Assembly: GCF_900187385.1 (NCBI RefSeq)
Contig: NZ_FYEY01000001.1
Span: forward strand, 5,828,001-5,892,000
Source: Streptomyces sp. 2114.4
Lineage (GTDB): Bacteria; Actinomycetota; Actinomycetes; Streptomycetales; Streptomycetaceae
DNA: 64,000 nucleotides
Reading direction: 5' to 3'
Each line of letters opens with the position of its first letter. Within the stretch, counting starts at the first letter, position 1. The position numbers and the translations under genes were made by a program. Below the pieces are notes generated by a model, which was not told the origin of the DNA, searched no databases, and worked only from the letters and a program-made list of their open reading frames with translations. Shown here one piece after another: positions 42,172 to 50,034 of the stretch.

Positions 42172-42753
42172 GTGCCCAGGATTCGAGCGGCCTCTGTGGC
42201 CGAGCACCGGACGATGCAGCGCGGCGCCCTCTTGGACGCTGCCCGCACCCTGCTGTCCGAAGGCGGAACGGAAGCACTGACCTTCCCCGCCCTCGCCGAG
42301 CGCACGGGCCTCGCGCGCTCTTCCGTGTATGAGTACTTCCGCTCGCGCGCCGCTGTCGTGGAAGAGCTGTGCGCCGTCGACTTCCCCGTCTGGGCCGCTG
42401 AGGTGGAAGCGGCGATGGAGCGCGTCGACACACCCGAGGGGAAGATCGAGGCATATGTGCGACGGCAGCTCGCCCTGGTCGGTGACCGGCGCCACCGTGC
42501 CGTCGTCGCCATTTCGGCCGGTGAGCTGGACGCCGGCGCACGGGAGAAGATCCGCGCGGCCCACGGCGGCCTGATCGCCATGATCGTCGAGGCGCTGGCC
42601 GCCCTCGGCCATGCACAGCCCCGACTCGCGGCCATGCTCCTCCAAGGAGTCGTCGACGCCGCGGTCCGCCGCATCGAACTCGGTGCCGCAGAAGACCCGG
42701 ATGAGATCACGGAGGCGGCGGTGGGGATGGCGCTCCGGGGGGTTCGCGGCTGA
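42172..42753 (+). CDS. TetR/AcrR-family transcriptional regulator
   Basis: A 193-residue protein. The N-terminal HTH is RGALLDAARTLLSEGGTEALT followed by LAERTGLARSSVYEYFRSR. The C-terminal ligand domain is Ala/Leu-rich. GTG start at 42172. The target and ligand are unknown; it lies 85 bp after whiG and could be cotranscribed with it. Confidence 0.85.
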   Translation: MPRIRAASVAEHRTMQRGALLDAARTLLSEGGTEALTFPALAERTGLARSSVYEYFRSRAAVVEELCAVDFPVWAAEVEAAMERVDTPEGKIEAYVRRQLALVGDRRHRAVVAISAGELDAGAREKIRAAHGGLIAMIVEALAALGHAQPRLAAMLLQGVVDAAVRRIELGAAEDPDEITEAAVGMALRGVRG

Positions 42754-42833
42754 CTTGGGGGCTTCTCTCCTTCCCCCCGGGCCCCCGGCCCACCCACCCA
42801 CCTCCACCACCACCTCCACGCTCGTTGGCACCG

Positions 42834-42875
42834 CAGCCCGCAGCCCGCAGCCCGCAGCCCGCAGCCCGCAGCCCG
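42834..42875. repeat. Six tandem copies of CAGCCCG
   Basis: Six perfect head-to-tail 7-bp units, followed by a partial copy CAGCG. It is noncoding, in the gap after the TetR gene. The 7-bp unit shifts frame with each copy, so it is not a coding repeat. Confidence 0.9.
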
Positions 42876-43028
42876 CAGCGGACGGTCGGTCGTCGGCCTC
42901 GACGTGCAGCGACGGACGCCCCGCTCTACGGGGGCCTCTGCGGCAGACCGGCGCTACGACCGAAGCGTCACCGCTCCCGATCTCTGCTTCTTCGGCTCCC
43001 GCTCCCGGTTGTCAGGGAGGCCCCGTGA

Positions 43029-44588
43029 TCACCCACCGTCCCGCCGAAGGCCGTGCCACTCGCCATCCGGCTGCCCCGGCATAGCCTTCTCGGCCTCAGC
43101 CGGCCCAGCCCCCCGATGGAGCCGGCCCAGAGCCCAGACGGCCGCTGCCACGAGCCCGGCTGCTTCCATGAGGGCAGCTCCTGTCGGCACCGGCTTTCGC
43201 TGCTGAGCTGCTGGTTTCGCCGGTACTGCTGAACGCGCCGGTCCTACCGTTCCCGAATGCCGGGGGGCCGTGCGGTCACCCGCGGGTACCGGAATCCCGA
43301 AGACCGGAAGCAGTCGCGAGGGGCCGCCGCGGAGCATGCTGTCGGGCAGCAGGGACAACGGATCCAGGTAGCTCTTGCCGCGGCGCAGGCCCCAGTGGAG
43401 GCATGGTGCCCGACAGTGGAATGGGCCGTGTTGCAGGACGGCGACCGGCTGACCTGCGGTGACGCGTTGCCCCTTGTGGACCGTGGGCCGCACGGGCTCG
43501 TAGGTGGTGCGTAGCGGGGGATGGCCCGAGCGGGATACCTCGATCGTCAGGACGCCGCGGCCTGCGACGGTTCCGGCATAGGCAACCCGGCCGGGTGCCG
43601 CTGCCCGTACCGGTGCGCCGGCGGGCGCGGCCAGGTCCACTCCCCGGTGCCCGGCCGCCCAGGGGGAAGGAGGCGGCTCCCATCCGTGTACCACCGTGGG
43701 CCCTACGCCTCCTCCGGTCTCTCCCACCGGCCACGCTCTGTCCCCAGCAGAGGGGTCGGCCCGCGCCACTGCCTCGCGGCGTGCCGCTGCTCCGGGGCGT
43801 CCCGCCGGCACGTCACGGGGCATTTCCTGCGCTTCCCGGGCGCGTGATCCGCTCTCCGGAGGCCTCGCCCTGTTGCCACGTGCCGCAGCGCCCGCAGGCC
43901 CATCCGTCCCCCTCTCCACCCTGTGCTCCATCCCGCGCTCCGCCCTCACCACCGAGGACGGAGCGGCGGCAGCGCTCGCCGGTGCGGGCGACAGAGCGGT
44001 GAGCACCGCAGCCGCGGCGGGGGCCAGGAGCGCACCCAGAGCACGGGCCGGAAAGAAGCAGCTCGGCCCGTATCCAGCCGGTTCTGCGCGCGGCGTCGGC
44101 GGTAAGGGCGTCGACGGCCGGAAGCGCGGCCGGGGAGGGAGAGCCGGGGGAGGGAGAGGAGAGCGCGGCGGAGAAGGAGCAAGGGGAGAGGGAGGAGACA
44201 GGGGCGGGGAGACCGACAGGGACTGGGACTGGAACGGGGATGGGGATGCGGATGGGGATGGGGATGGTGGGCACGGGACGCGGCCCGCCCGGCGTTGCAG
44301 TCGGCCGCGGCCCGGCTCATGCCGCCTGCCGCGGTCCCGCTCGTGCCGCCTGCTGCGGCCCGGCTCATGCCATCTGCCGCGGCCCGGCTCGTGCCGCCCG
44401 TTGCGGGCCTGCCCGAGCCAGTCGCCGCGGGCCGTGCCGCGCCGCCGGCCGCATGCCGGTCCGGGCCGATGCCTGCGGAAGCGGCTGACGGCGTGCCGGA
44501 TCGAGGTCGAGCCGGAGTGTGGTCCAGGGCTTCGCCGAGTGTCCGGTCGTGGGGTGCGTTGCCGGTTCGGTGGTGTGTTCCGTCGCAT
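43029..44588 (-). CDS. M23/LytM-type secreted peptidase-like protein, start uncertain
   Basis: The C-terminal half (nt 43680-43350) is a clear M23 domain: HRGVDLAAPAGAPVRAAAPG, TTYEPVRPTVHKGQRVTAGQ, then CLHWGLRRG. HxxxD is intact, but the first His of the HxH motif is Cys, so catalysis may be reduced; related actinobacterial proteins share this. A hydrophobic stretch (ALGALLAPAAAAVLTAL, nt about 44040-43990) ending in ASAAAAPS looks like a signal peptide. No ATG/GTG lies at a suitable distance before it. The chosen ATG 44588 leaves an Arg/Pro/Ser-rich N-terminus covering two repeat tracts, and the frame contains a TTA leucine codon at about 44103-44105. The true start is unresolved. Confidence 0.65.
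   Translation of the reverse strand: MRRNTPPNRQRTPRPDTRRSPGPHSGSTSIRHAVSRFRRHRPGPACGRRRGTARGDWLGQARNGRHEPGRGRWHEPGRSRRHERDRGRRHEPGRGRLQRRAGRVPCPPSPSPSASPSPFQSQSLSVSPPLSPPSPLAPSPPRSPLPPPALPPRPRFRPSTPLPPTPRAEPAGYGPSCFFPARALGALLAPAAAAVLTALSPAPASAAAAPSSVVRAERGMEHRVERGTDGPAGAAARGNRARPPESGSRAREAQEMPRDVPAGRPGAAARREAVARADPSAGDRAWPVGETGGGVGPTVVHGWEPPPSPWAAGHRGVDLAAPAGAPVRAAAPGRVAYAGTVAGRGVLTIEVSRSGHPPLRTTYEPVRPTVHKGQRVTAGQPVAVLQHGPFHCRAPCLHWGLRRGKSYLDPLSLLPDSMLRGGPSRLLPVFGIPVPAGDRTAPRHSGTVGPARSAVPAKPAAQQRKPVPTGAALMEAAGLVAAAVWALGRLHRGAGPAEAEKAMPGQPDGEWHGLRRDGG
44236..44271 (+). repeat. G-rich hexamer tract with G-quadruplex potential
   Basis: Four GGGG runs at 44236-44239, 44242-44245, 44254-44257 and 44260-44263, with short AT-containing spacers and a further GGTGGG. 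The pattern is close to (GGGGAT)n. On the + strand it could fold as a quadruplex. Confidence 0.7.
44307..44402. repeat. Four 24-bp tandem repeats
   Basis: Units 44307-44330, 44331-44354, 44355-44378 and 44379-44402 share a GCGG-CCCGCTCATGCCGCC-TGCC-type consensus with several substitutions. They lie upstream of the M23 signal-peptide region. In that frame they would encode eight-residue HEPGRGR-like repeats. Confidence 0.85.
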
Positions 44589-44928
44589 GTCCCGACGGTG
44601 GCGCAGTCCGCGGCGGCGTGGGGATCTTGGTCTGAAGCTGTGGATGGGCGCGTGGTTGTGGACAACGGTGTCACCCGCGCGGGGATCGAAATGGTGTGTG
44701 TCGCCCGGTGCGTCGGCCGTCCCGTACACTTCTGATGGCGATCCGGGTCACCGGGTCGACTTCGCACGCCCCGCCGTCAGTGCACCAGTCCCTTTCGGGC
44801 AGCACGACGGCCGCGCTCCTCGGTCCTCGGACGGCCCCGCAAGGTGCTTTCCCCGGCAGGCGCGTCGGGGCGTCAGGCACCGCGGCCGACCGGCCGCAGT
44901 GGAACCGAGTACAACAAGGAGTACGGCC

Positions 44929-45822
44929 ATGGCCGTCGTCACGATGCGGGAGCTGCTGGAGAGCGGCGTCCACTTCGGGCACCAGACCCGCCGCTGGAAC
45001 CCGAAGATGAAGCGCTTCATCTTCACCGAGCGCAACGGCATCTACATCATCGACCTGCTCCAGTCGCTGTCGTACATCGACCGCGCCTACGAGTTCGTCA
45101 AGGAGACCGTCGCCCACGGCGGCTCGGTCATGTTCGTCGGCACGAAGAAGCAGGCCCAGGAGGCCATCGCCGAGCAGGCCACCCGCGTGGGCATGCCCTA
45201 CGTGAACCAGCGCTGGCTCGGCGGCATGCTGACCAACTTCTCGACCGTCTACAAGCGCCTGCAGCGCCTGAAGGAGCTCGAGCAGATCGACTTCGAGGAT
45301 GTGGCCGCCTCCGGCCTCACCAAGAAGGAGCTCCTGGTCCTCTCCCGCGAGAAGGCCAAGCTGGAGAAGACCCTCGGCGGTATCCGCGAGATGCAGAAGG
45401 TGCCCAGCGCCGTCTGGATCGTGGACACCAAGAAGGAGCACATTGCCGTCGGTGAGGCGCGCAAGCTCAACATCCCGGTCGTCGCGATCCTCGACACCAA
45501 CTGCGACCCGGACGAGGTCGACTACAAGATCCCGGGCAACGACGACGCGATCCGCTCCGTCACCCTGCTCACCCGCGTGATCGCCGACGCCGTCGCCGAG
45601 GGCCTCATCGCCCGCTCCGGTGCCGCCACCGGCGACCAGAAGCCCGGCGAGAAGGCTGCTGCCGCCGAGCCGCTGGCCGAGTGGGAGCGCGACCTGCTCG
45701 AGGGCGAGAAGAAGGCTGACGACGAGGCCCCCAAGGCTGAGGAGAAGCTCGCCGAGGCCCCTGCCGCCGAGGCCCCCGCCGCCGAGGCCGAGAAGCCGGC
45801 CGCGGACGCCGAGCAGGCCTGA
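44929..45822 (+). CDS. rpsB: 30S ribosomal protein S2
   Basis: Encodes 297 residues. uS2 starts MAVVTMRELLESGVHFGHQTR; the core ends near residue 235 and an Ala/Glu/Lys tail follows. AAGGAG lies just upstream of the ATG at 44929. The frame remains open for over 400 codons upstream, but those lack coding character. It is followed by an attenuator-like hairpin and tsf. Confidence 0.97.
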   Translation: MAVVTMRELLESGVHFGHQTRRWNPKMKRFIFTERNGIYIIDLLQSLSYIDRAYEFVKETVAHGGSVMFVGTKKQAQEAIAEQATRVGMPYVNQRWLGGMLTNFSTVYKRLQRLKELEQIDFEDVAASGLTKKELLVLSREKAKLEKTLGGIREMQKVPSAVWIVDTKKEHIAVGEARKLNIPVVAILDTNCDPDEVDYKIPGNDDAIRSVTLLTRVIADAVAEGLIARSGAATGDQKPGEKAAAAEPLAEWERDLLEGEKKADDEAPKAEEKLAEAPAAEAPAAEAEKPAADAEQA

Positions 45823-45842
45823 CCCGCAGCATCCGGCTGATG

Positions 45843-45880
45843 ACGGCGGGGGAGGGCGCCACAAGCGCCGCCCCCGCCGT
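45843..45880 (+). terminator. rpsB-tsf intergenic hairpin (attenuator)
   Basis: ACGGCGGGGG (45843-45852) pairs with CCCCCGCCGT (45871-45880); the inner GGCGC/GCGCC adds five pairs around CACAA. It lies between two genes normally cotranscribed, so it may lower tsf transcription relative to rpsB or protect the rpsB mRNA 3' end. Confidence 0.7.
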
Positions 45881-45930
45881 CCACCCGTAGATCTTTCGAC
45901 TTCGAGATTTCGAGAAGAGATTCACAGACC

Positions 45931-46767
45931 ATGGCGAACTACACCGCCGCTGACGTCAAGAAGCTCCGCGAGCTCACCGGCGCCGGCATGATGGACTGCA
46001 AGAAGGCCCTGGACGAGGCCGAGGGCAACGTCGACAAGGCCGTCGAGGCGCTGCGTATCAAGGGCCAGAAGGGCGTCGCCAAGCGCGAGGGCCGCTCCGC
46101 CGAGAACGGCGCCGTGGTCTCCCTGGTCGCCGACGACAACGCCTCCGGTGTCATCGTCGAGCTGAAGTGCGAGACGGACTTCGTCGCCAAGGGTGAGAAG
46201 TTCCAGGCCGTCGCCAACGAGATTGCCGCGCACATCGCGAAGACCTCGCCGGCCGACATCGAGGCCCTGCTCGCCTCCGAGATCGAGGCCGGCAAGACCG
46301 TCCAGGCGTTCGTCGACGAGGCCAACGCCACCCTGGGCGAGAAGATCGTCCTGGACCGCTTCGCGCAGTTCTCCGACGGCTACGTGTCGGTCTACATGCA
46401 CCGCACCATGCCCGACCTGCCGCCACAGATCGGTGTCCTTGTCGAGCTCGACAAGGAGAACGCCGAGGTCGCCAAGGGCATTGCGCAGCACATCGCCGCG
46501 TTCGCCCCGAAGTACCTCTCCAAGGACGACGTGCCGGCCGAGGTCGTCGAGGCCGAGCGCCGCGTCGCCGAGGAGACCACGCGTGCGGAGGGCAAGCCCG
46601 AGGCTGCCCTGCCGAAGATCGTGGAGGGTCGCCTCAACGGCTTCTTCAAGGACGCGACGCTGCTCGGCCAGCCGTACGCGCTCGACAACAAGAAGTCCGT
46701 CGAGAAGGTCCTGCAGGAGGCCGGTGTCACCCTGAAGCGCTTCGCGCGCATCAAGGTCGGCATCTGA
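45931..46767 (+). CDS. tsf: Translation elongation factor Ts
   Basis: Encodes 278 residues. Nucleotide exchange factor for EF-Tu. The N-terminal UBA-like domain is MANYTAADVKKLRELTGAGM followed by DCKKAL, and TDFVAKGEKF lies in the core. Full length. ATG at 45931 with a weak AGAAGAGA upstream. Ends 163 bp before pyrH with a hairpin between. Confidence 0.97.
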   Translation: MANYTAADVKKLRELTGAGMMDCKKALDEAEGNVDKAVEALRIKGQKGVAKREGRSAENGAVVSLVADDNASGVIVELKCETDFVAKGEKFQAVANEIAAHIAKTSPADIEALLASEIEAGKTVQAFVDEANATLGEKIVLDRFAQFSDGYVSVYMHRTMPDLPPQIGVLVELDKENAEVAKGIAQHIAAFAPKYLSKDDVPAEVVEAERRVAEETTRAEGKPEAALPKIVEGRLNGFFKDATLLGQPYALDNKKSVEKVLQEAGVTLKRFARIKVGI

Positions 46768-46791
46768 GCCTGTCGCGAAGGCAGCGAATGA

Positions 46792-46816
46792 CCTACGACC
46801 CCGCTAGGGTCGTAGG
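46792..46816 (+). terminator. tsf-pyrH intergenic hairpin
   Basis: CCTACGACCC (46792-46801) and GGGTCGTAGG (46807-46816) form a perfect 10-bp stem with a 5-base loop, 25 bp after tsf. It probably ends the rpsB-tsf transcript. Confidence 0.75.
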
Positions 46817-46929
46817 CAGTCGGCCGCTCAACGGCCGGCCGCAGATGTGACGAGGAGGCCATTGCCGCACAGGGATCTGAACCAGACCCACGGCAATGGC
46901 CTTCTTCGTATGTGCACGAGGAGAGCTCA

Positions 46930-47700
46930 ATGATTCACGGTGCCGACGGCGCGCACGCAGACCATGCCGGCCACGGCGGCAGGCGACGCTTCCTGCTGAA
47001 GCTGTCGGGCGAAGCATTCGCCGGTGGCGGCGGACTGGGCGTCGACCCCGACGTCGTGCACGCGATGGCCCGCGAAATCGCCGCCGTGGTGCGCGACGGC
47101 TATGAGATCGCCATCGTGATCGGCGGCGGCAACTTCTTCCGCGGCGCCGAACTCCAGCAGCGCGGCATGGACCGCGCCCGCTCCGACTACATGGGCATGC
47201 TGGGCACGGTCATGAACTGTCTGGCCCTCCAGGACTTCCTGGAGAAGGAGGGCATCGACTCCCGCGTCCAGACGGCGATCACCATGGGCCAGGTCGCGGA
47301 GCCGTACATTCCGCTGCGTGCGGTGCGCCATCTGGAGAAGGGCCGGGTCGTGATCTTCGGCGCAGGCATGGGCATGCCGTACTTCTCCACCGACACCACC
47401 GCCGCACAGCGCGCCCTGGAGATCGACGCCGAGGCCATGCTGATGGGCAAGAACGGGGTGGACGGGGTCTACGACTCCGACCCCAAGAAGAACCCCGACG
47501 CGGTGAAGTTCGACGCCCTCGAATACGGCGAGGTCATCACCCGGGACCTGAAGGTCGCCGATGCCACCGCCATCACGCTCTGCCGGGACAACAAGCTCCC
47601 GATCCTCGTCTTCGAGCTGCTCGCCGAGGGCAACATCGCGCGCGCGGTGAAGGGTGAGAAGATCGGCACGCTCGTCAGCGATCAGGGCACCCGGGCCTGA
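46930..47700 (+). CDS. pyrH: UMP kinase
   Basis: Encodes 256 residues. Converts UMP to UDP; bacterial-type hexameric enzyme of the amino-acid kinase fold. Motifs: LLKLSGEAFAG, IVIGGGNFFRG, ADATAITLCRDN. The His-rich N-terminus (MIHGADGAHADHAGHGG) is an extension. The ATG at 46930 has GAGGAGAG upstream; a GTG six codons earlier is unlikely. Leads the pyrH-frr-cdsA run. Confidence 0.97.
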   Translation: MIHGADGAHADHAGHGGRRRFLLKLSGEAFAGGGGLGVDPDVVHAMAREIAAVVRDGYEIAIVIGGGNFFRGAELQQRGMDRARSDYMGMLGTVMNCLALQDFLEKEGIDSRVQTAITMGQVAEPYIPLRAVRHLEKGRVVIFGAGMGMPYFSTDTTAAQRALEIDAEAMLMGKNGVDGVYDSDPKKNPDAVKFDALEYGEVITRDLKVADATAITLCRDNKLPILVFELLAEGNIARAVKGEKIGTLVSDQGTRA

Positions 47701-47875
47701 CGGCCCCAACTGCCGTGGTTCCGTACGGGCATCGGCCGGTACGGGCGGCAGCTCCCGGCCGGGGGAAGACCCCGGTACGGGGATGGACAACGGCCTGCCG
47801 GTCGGACACCGTGCAGGAGAAGACGCGCGGCAGGGGCGAGGCTCTGCTTCTTACCGAAAAGACCAGGAGCAAGTG

Positions 47876-48433
47876 GTGATCGAAGAGATCCTCCTCGAGG
47901 CCGAGGAGAAGATGGAGAAGGCCGTCGTGGTCGCCAAGGAGGACTTCGCCGCGATTCGCACCGGGCGTGCGCACCCGGCGATGTTCAACAAGATCGTGGC
48001 GGACTACTACGGTGCGATGACGCCGATCAACCAGCTGGCGTCGTTCTCGGTTCCCGAACCGCGGATGGCCGTGGTGACCCCGTTCGACAAGAGCGCGCTG
48101 CGCAACATCGAGCAGGCCATCCGCGACTCCGACCTCGGCGTCAACCCGAGCAACGACGGCAACATCATCCGGGTGACGTTCCCCGAGCTGACCGAGGAGC
48201 GCCGCAAGGAGTTCATCAAGGTCGCGAAGAACAAGGGCGAGGACGCCAAGATCTCGATCCGCAGCGTCCGCCGCAAGGCCAAGGAAACCCTCGACAAGCT
48301 CGTCAAGGACAAGGAAACCGGCGAGGACGAGGTCCGCCGCGCCGAGAAGGAGCTCGACGACACCACCGCGAAGTACGTCGCGCAGGTGGACGAGCTCCTC
48401 AAGCACAAGGAATCCGAGCTCCTCGAGGTCTGA
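47876..48433 (+). CDS. frr: Ribosome recycling factor
   Basis: Encodes 185 residues. Releases ribosomes from mRNA with EF-G after termination. MIEEILLEAEEKMEKAV begins helix 1; FAAIRTGRAHPA is highly conserved. The GTG at 47876 has AGGAG 6 bp upstream; the preceding GTG (47873) is an alternative. The stop overlaps the cdsA ATG. Confidence 0.96.
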   Translation: MIEEILLEAEEKMEKAVVVAKEDFAAIRTGRAHPAMFNKIVADYYGAMTPINQLASFSVPEPRMAVVTPFDKSALRNIEQAIRDSDLGVNPSNDGNIIRVTFPELTEERRKEFIKVAKNKGEDAKISIRSVRRKAKETLDKLVKDKETGEDEVRRAEKELDDTTAKYVAQVDELLKHKESELLEV

Positions 48434-49602
48434 TGAACGAGTCTTCCTGGGGGGCCGCCCCGCCCGGCGCGGGACACCGGGCACCGTCCGATCACGGGCC
48501 GGCCTCCTCGCTTCGCGGGGTGGCGCCCCCCGTCCCGGCGGGTCCCGGGCATGACTGGGGCGACCCGGACCGGACTCGGCCGCTGCCCTTCGTGCCCGGG
48601 CCGGGCGGACACCAGGACGACGACCGGGAATATCGGAACATCCGGGATAGCCGGGATCACCTGGACGACCGGGGGGCTGCTCGACCGAGCGGCCCCCTGT
48701 TCCGCGACGAAAAGCCGCAGGAGCCCATGCCCACCTCTCTTTCCGGGTCCGACAGCTCGCCGGACTCAGAGAAGCCGAAGAAGAAGAGCGCGGGCCGCAA
48801 TCTGCGCGCCGCGATAGGGGTCGGTATCGGCCTCGGCGCGATCATCGTTGCGTCGCTCTTCGTCTACAAGCCTGTCTTCATCGGCGTGATAGCGATCGCC
48901 GTCGTAGTGGGCCTGTGGGAGCTGACCTCGCGGCTGGCGGAGCGCAAGGACATCAAGGTGCCGCTGGTGCCGCTGGCGGTCGGTGGGACCGCCATGGTGG
49001 CCGCCGGATATGTCCGCGGTGCCGAGGGCGCCTGGGTGGCGATGGCGCTCACCGCGCTGGCCGTCCTCGTCTGGCGGATGACCGAGGCACCCGAGAACTA
49101 TCTGCGGGACGTCACCGCCGGTGTCTTCGCGGCGTTCTACGTGCCTTTCCTCGCGACGTTCGTGGCGCTGATGCTCGCGGCGGAGCCCGACGGGCCGGAA
49201 CGGGTGCTGACCTTCCTGATGCTCACGGTCGTCAGCGACACCGGCGCGTACGCGGTCGGCTGGCGGTTCGGCAGGCACAAGCTCGCACCGCGCATCAGCC
49301 CCGGAAAGACCCGCGAAGGCCTCGTCGGCGCGGTGCTCTTCGCGATGGTGGCCGGCGCCCTGTGCATGGAATTCCTGATCGTGCACGGCGCCTGGTGGCA
49401 GGGCCTGCTGCTCGGTCTCGCGGTCGCGGCCAGCGCCACCCTCGGCGACCTCGGCGAATCCATGATCAAGCGCGATCTCGGCATCAAGGACATGGGCACC
49501 CTGCTCCCCGGCCACGGCGGAATCATGGACCGCCTCGACTCCCTGCTGCCGACGGCGCCGGTCGTCTGGCTGCTGTTCGTGATCTTCGTGGGGTCCGGCT
49601 GA
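48433..49602 (+). CDS. cdsA: Phosphatidate cytidylyltransferase
   Basis: Encodes 389 residues. Makes CDP-diacylglycerol from CTP and phosphatidate for phospholipid synthesis. About eight membrane helices follow an N-terminal 120-residue low-complexity, Pro/Asp/Arg-rich cytoplasmic extension. The CDS signature lies in GDLGESMIKRDLGIKDMG and GHGGIMDRLDSLL. The ATG overlaps the frr stop by one base, giving translational coupling. Confidence 0.95.
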   Translation: MNESSWGAAPPGAGHRAPSDHGPASSLRGVAPPVPAGPGHDWGDPDRTRPLPFVPGPGGHQDDDREYRNIRDSRDHLDDRGAARPSGPLFRDEKPQEPMPTSLSGSDSSPDSEKPKKKSAGRNLRAAIGVGIGLGAIIVASLFVYKPVFIGVIAIAVVVGLWELTSRLAERKDIKVPLVPLAVGGTAMVAAGYVRGAEGAWVAMALTALAVLVWRMTEAPENYLRDVTAGVFAAFYVPFLATFVALMLAAEPDGPERVLTFLMLTVVSDTGAYAVGWRFGRHKLAPRISPGKTREGLVGAVLFAMVAGALCMEFLIVHGAWWQGLLLGLAVAASATLGDLGESMIKRDLGIKDMGTLLPGHGGIMDRLDSLLPTAPVVWLLFVIFVGSG

Positions 49603-49705
49603 GCCCAGGGACCGCAGGGGGAAGAGGGACCGTGGGAGGAAGCGAGTCCTCCGGTTTCGTCCTCTCCCCGCTTCCCTGCACGGGACGGTCTCCCGACGCC
49701 TGCGA

Positions 49706-49737
49706 GGGGCCTGCCGCACCAAGCGGCGGGCCCCTTT
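49706..49737 (+). terminator. Terminator after cdsA
   Basis: GGGGCCTGCCGC (49706-49717) pairs with GCGGCGGGCCCC (49723-49734) with one G-T pair, followed by TTT. The end of this stem belongs to a duplicated 16-bp sequence. Confidence 0.75.
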
Positions 49738-49758
49738 CGCATCGGGCCCCTTTCGCAT
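49727..49758. repeat. Perfect 16-bp tandem duplication
   Basis: CGGGCCCCTTTCGCAT occurs at 49727-49742 and again immediately at 49743-49758. The first copy forms the right arm and tail of the cdsA terminator. It sits at the left edge of a lower-GC region. Confidence 0.9.
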
Positions 49759-50034
49759 GAGGTGCTGGAGCGTCCTGGCCCGGCGCCCGCGGCTCCTGGC
49801 GTGTACTTGGCTTCCACACCCGCCTCACCCCACTGTGCGCCCAACCGCGTCGGTCGGTTCGTAGGGACGAACGTGGTGGCGGCCGAGTCGATCGGCTGCA
49901 GCTGAAGATTCCTGGGCGGCGTCGCCTTGTCCGCGCCTCCGGACAGTCGTCTGGTGACCCGGAGCTGCATGATTTCCGAAATCACCAACATACAAACAAC
50001 GCGAACGGAGCCAGCGTCTGCGGACCCTCGCTCT
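49759..50034. other. 276-bp region downstream of cdsA, no gene recognised
   Basis: Composition falls below the window average. A perfect GATTTC-C-GAAATC palindrome is at 49971-49983. A minus-strand frame from an ATG at 49991 is open but has no recognisable similarity. Confidence 0.4.

Noticed and set aside
44307..44402. Possible CRISPR array
   Set aside because: Repeats are contiguous without spacers and vary in sequence; it is a minisatellite.
43696..44928. Long in-frame upstream extension of rpsB
   Set aside because: The frame is open by GC bias only; it is antisense to the M23 gene, low-complexity, and S2 starts at 44929 with AAGGAG before it.
49602..49991. Minus-strand frame from ATG 49991 (MLVISEIMQLRVTRRL)
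   Set aside because: Runs antisense into cdsA, with no domain; the first 60 codons could be a decayed gene but support is too weak.
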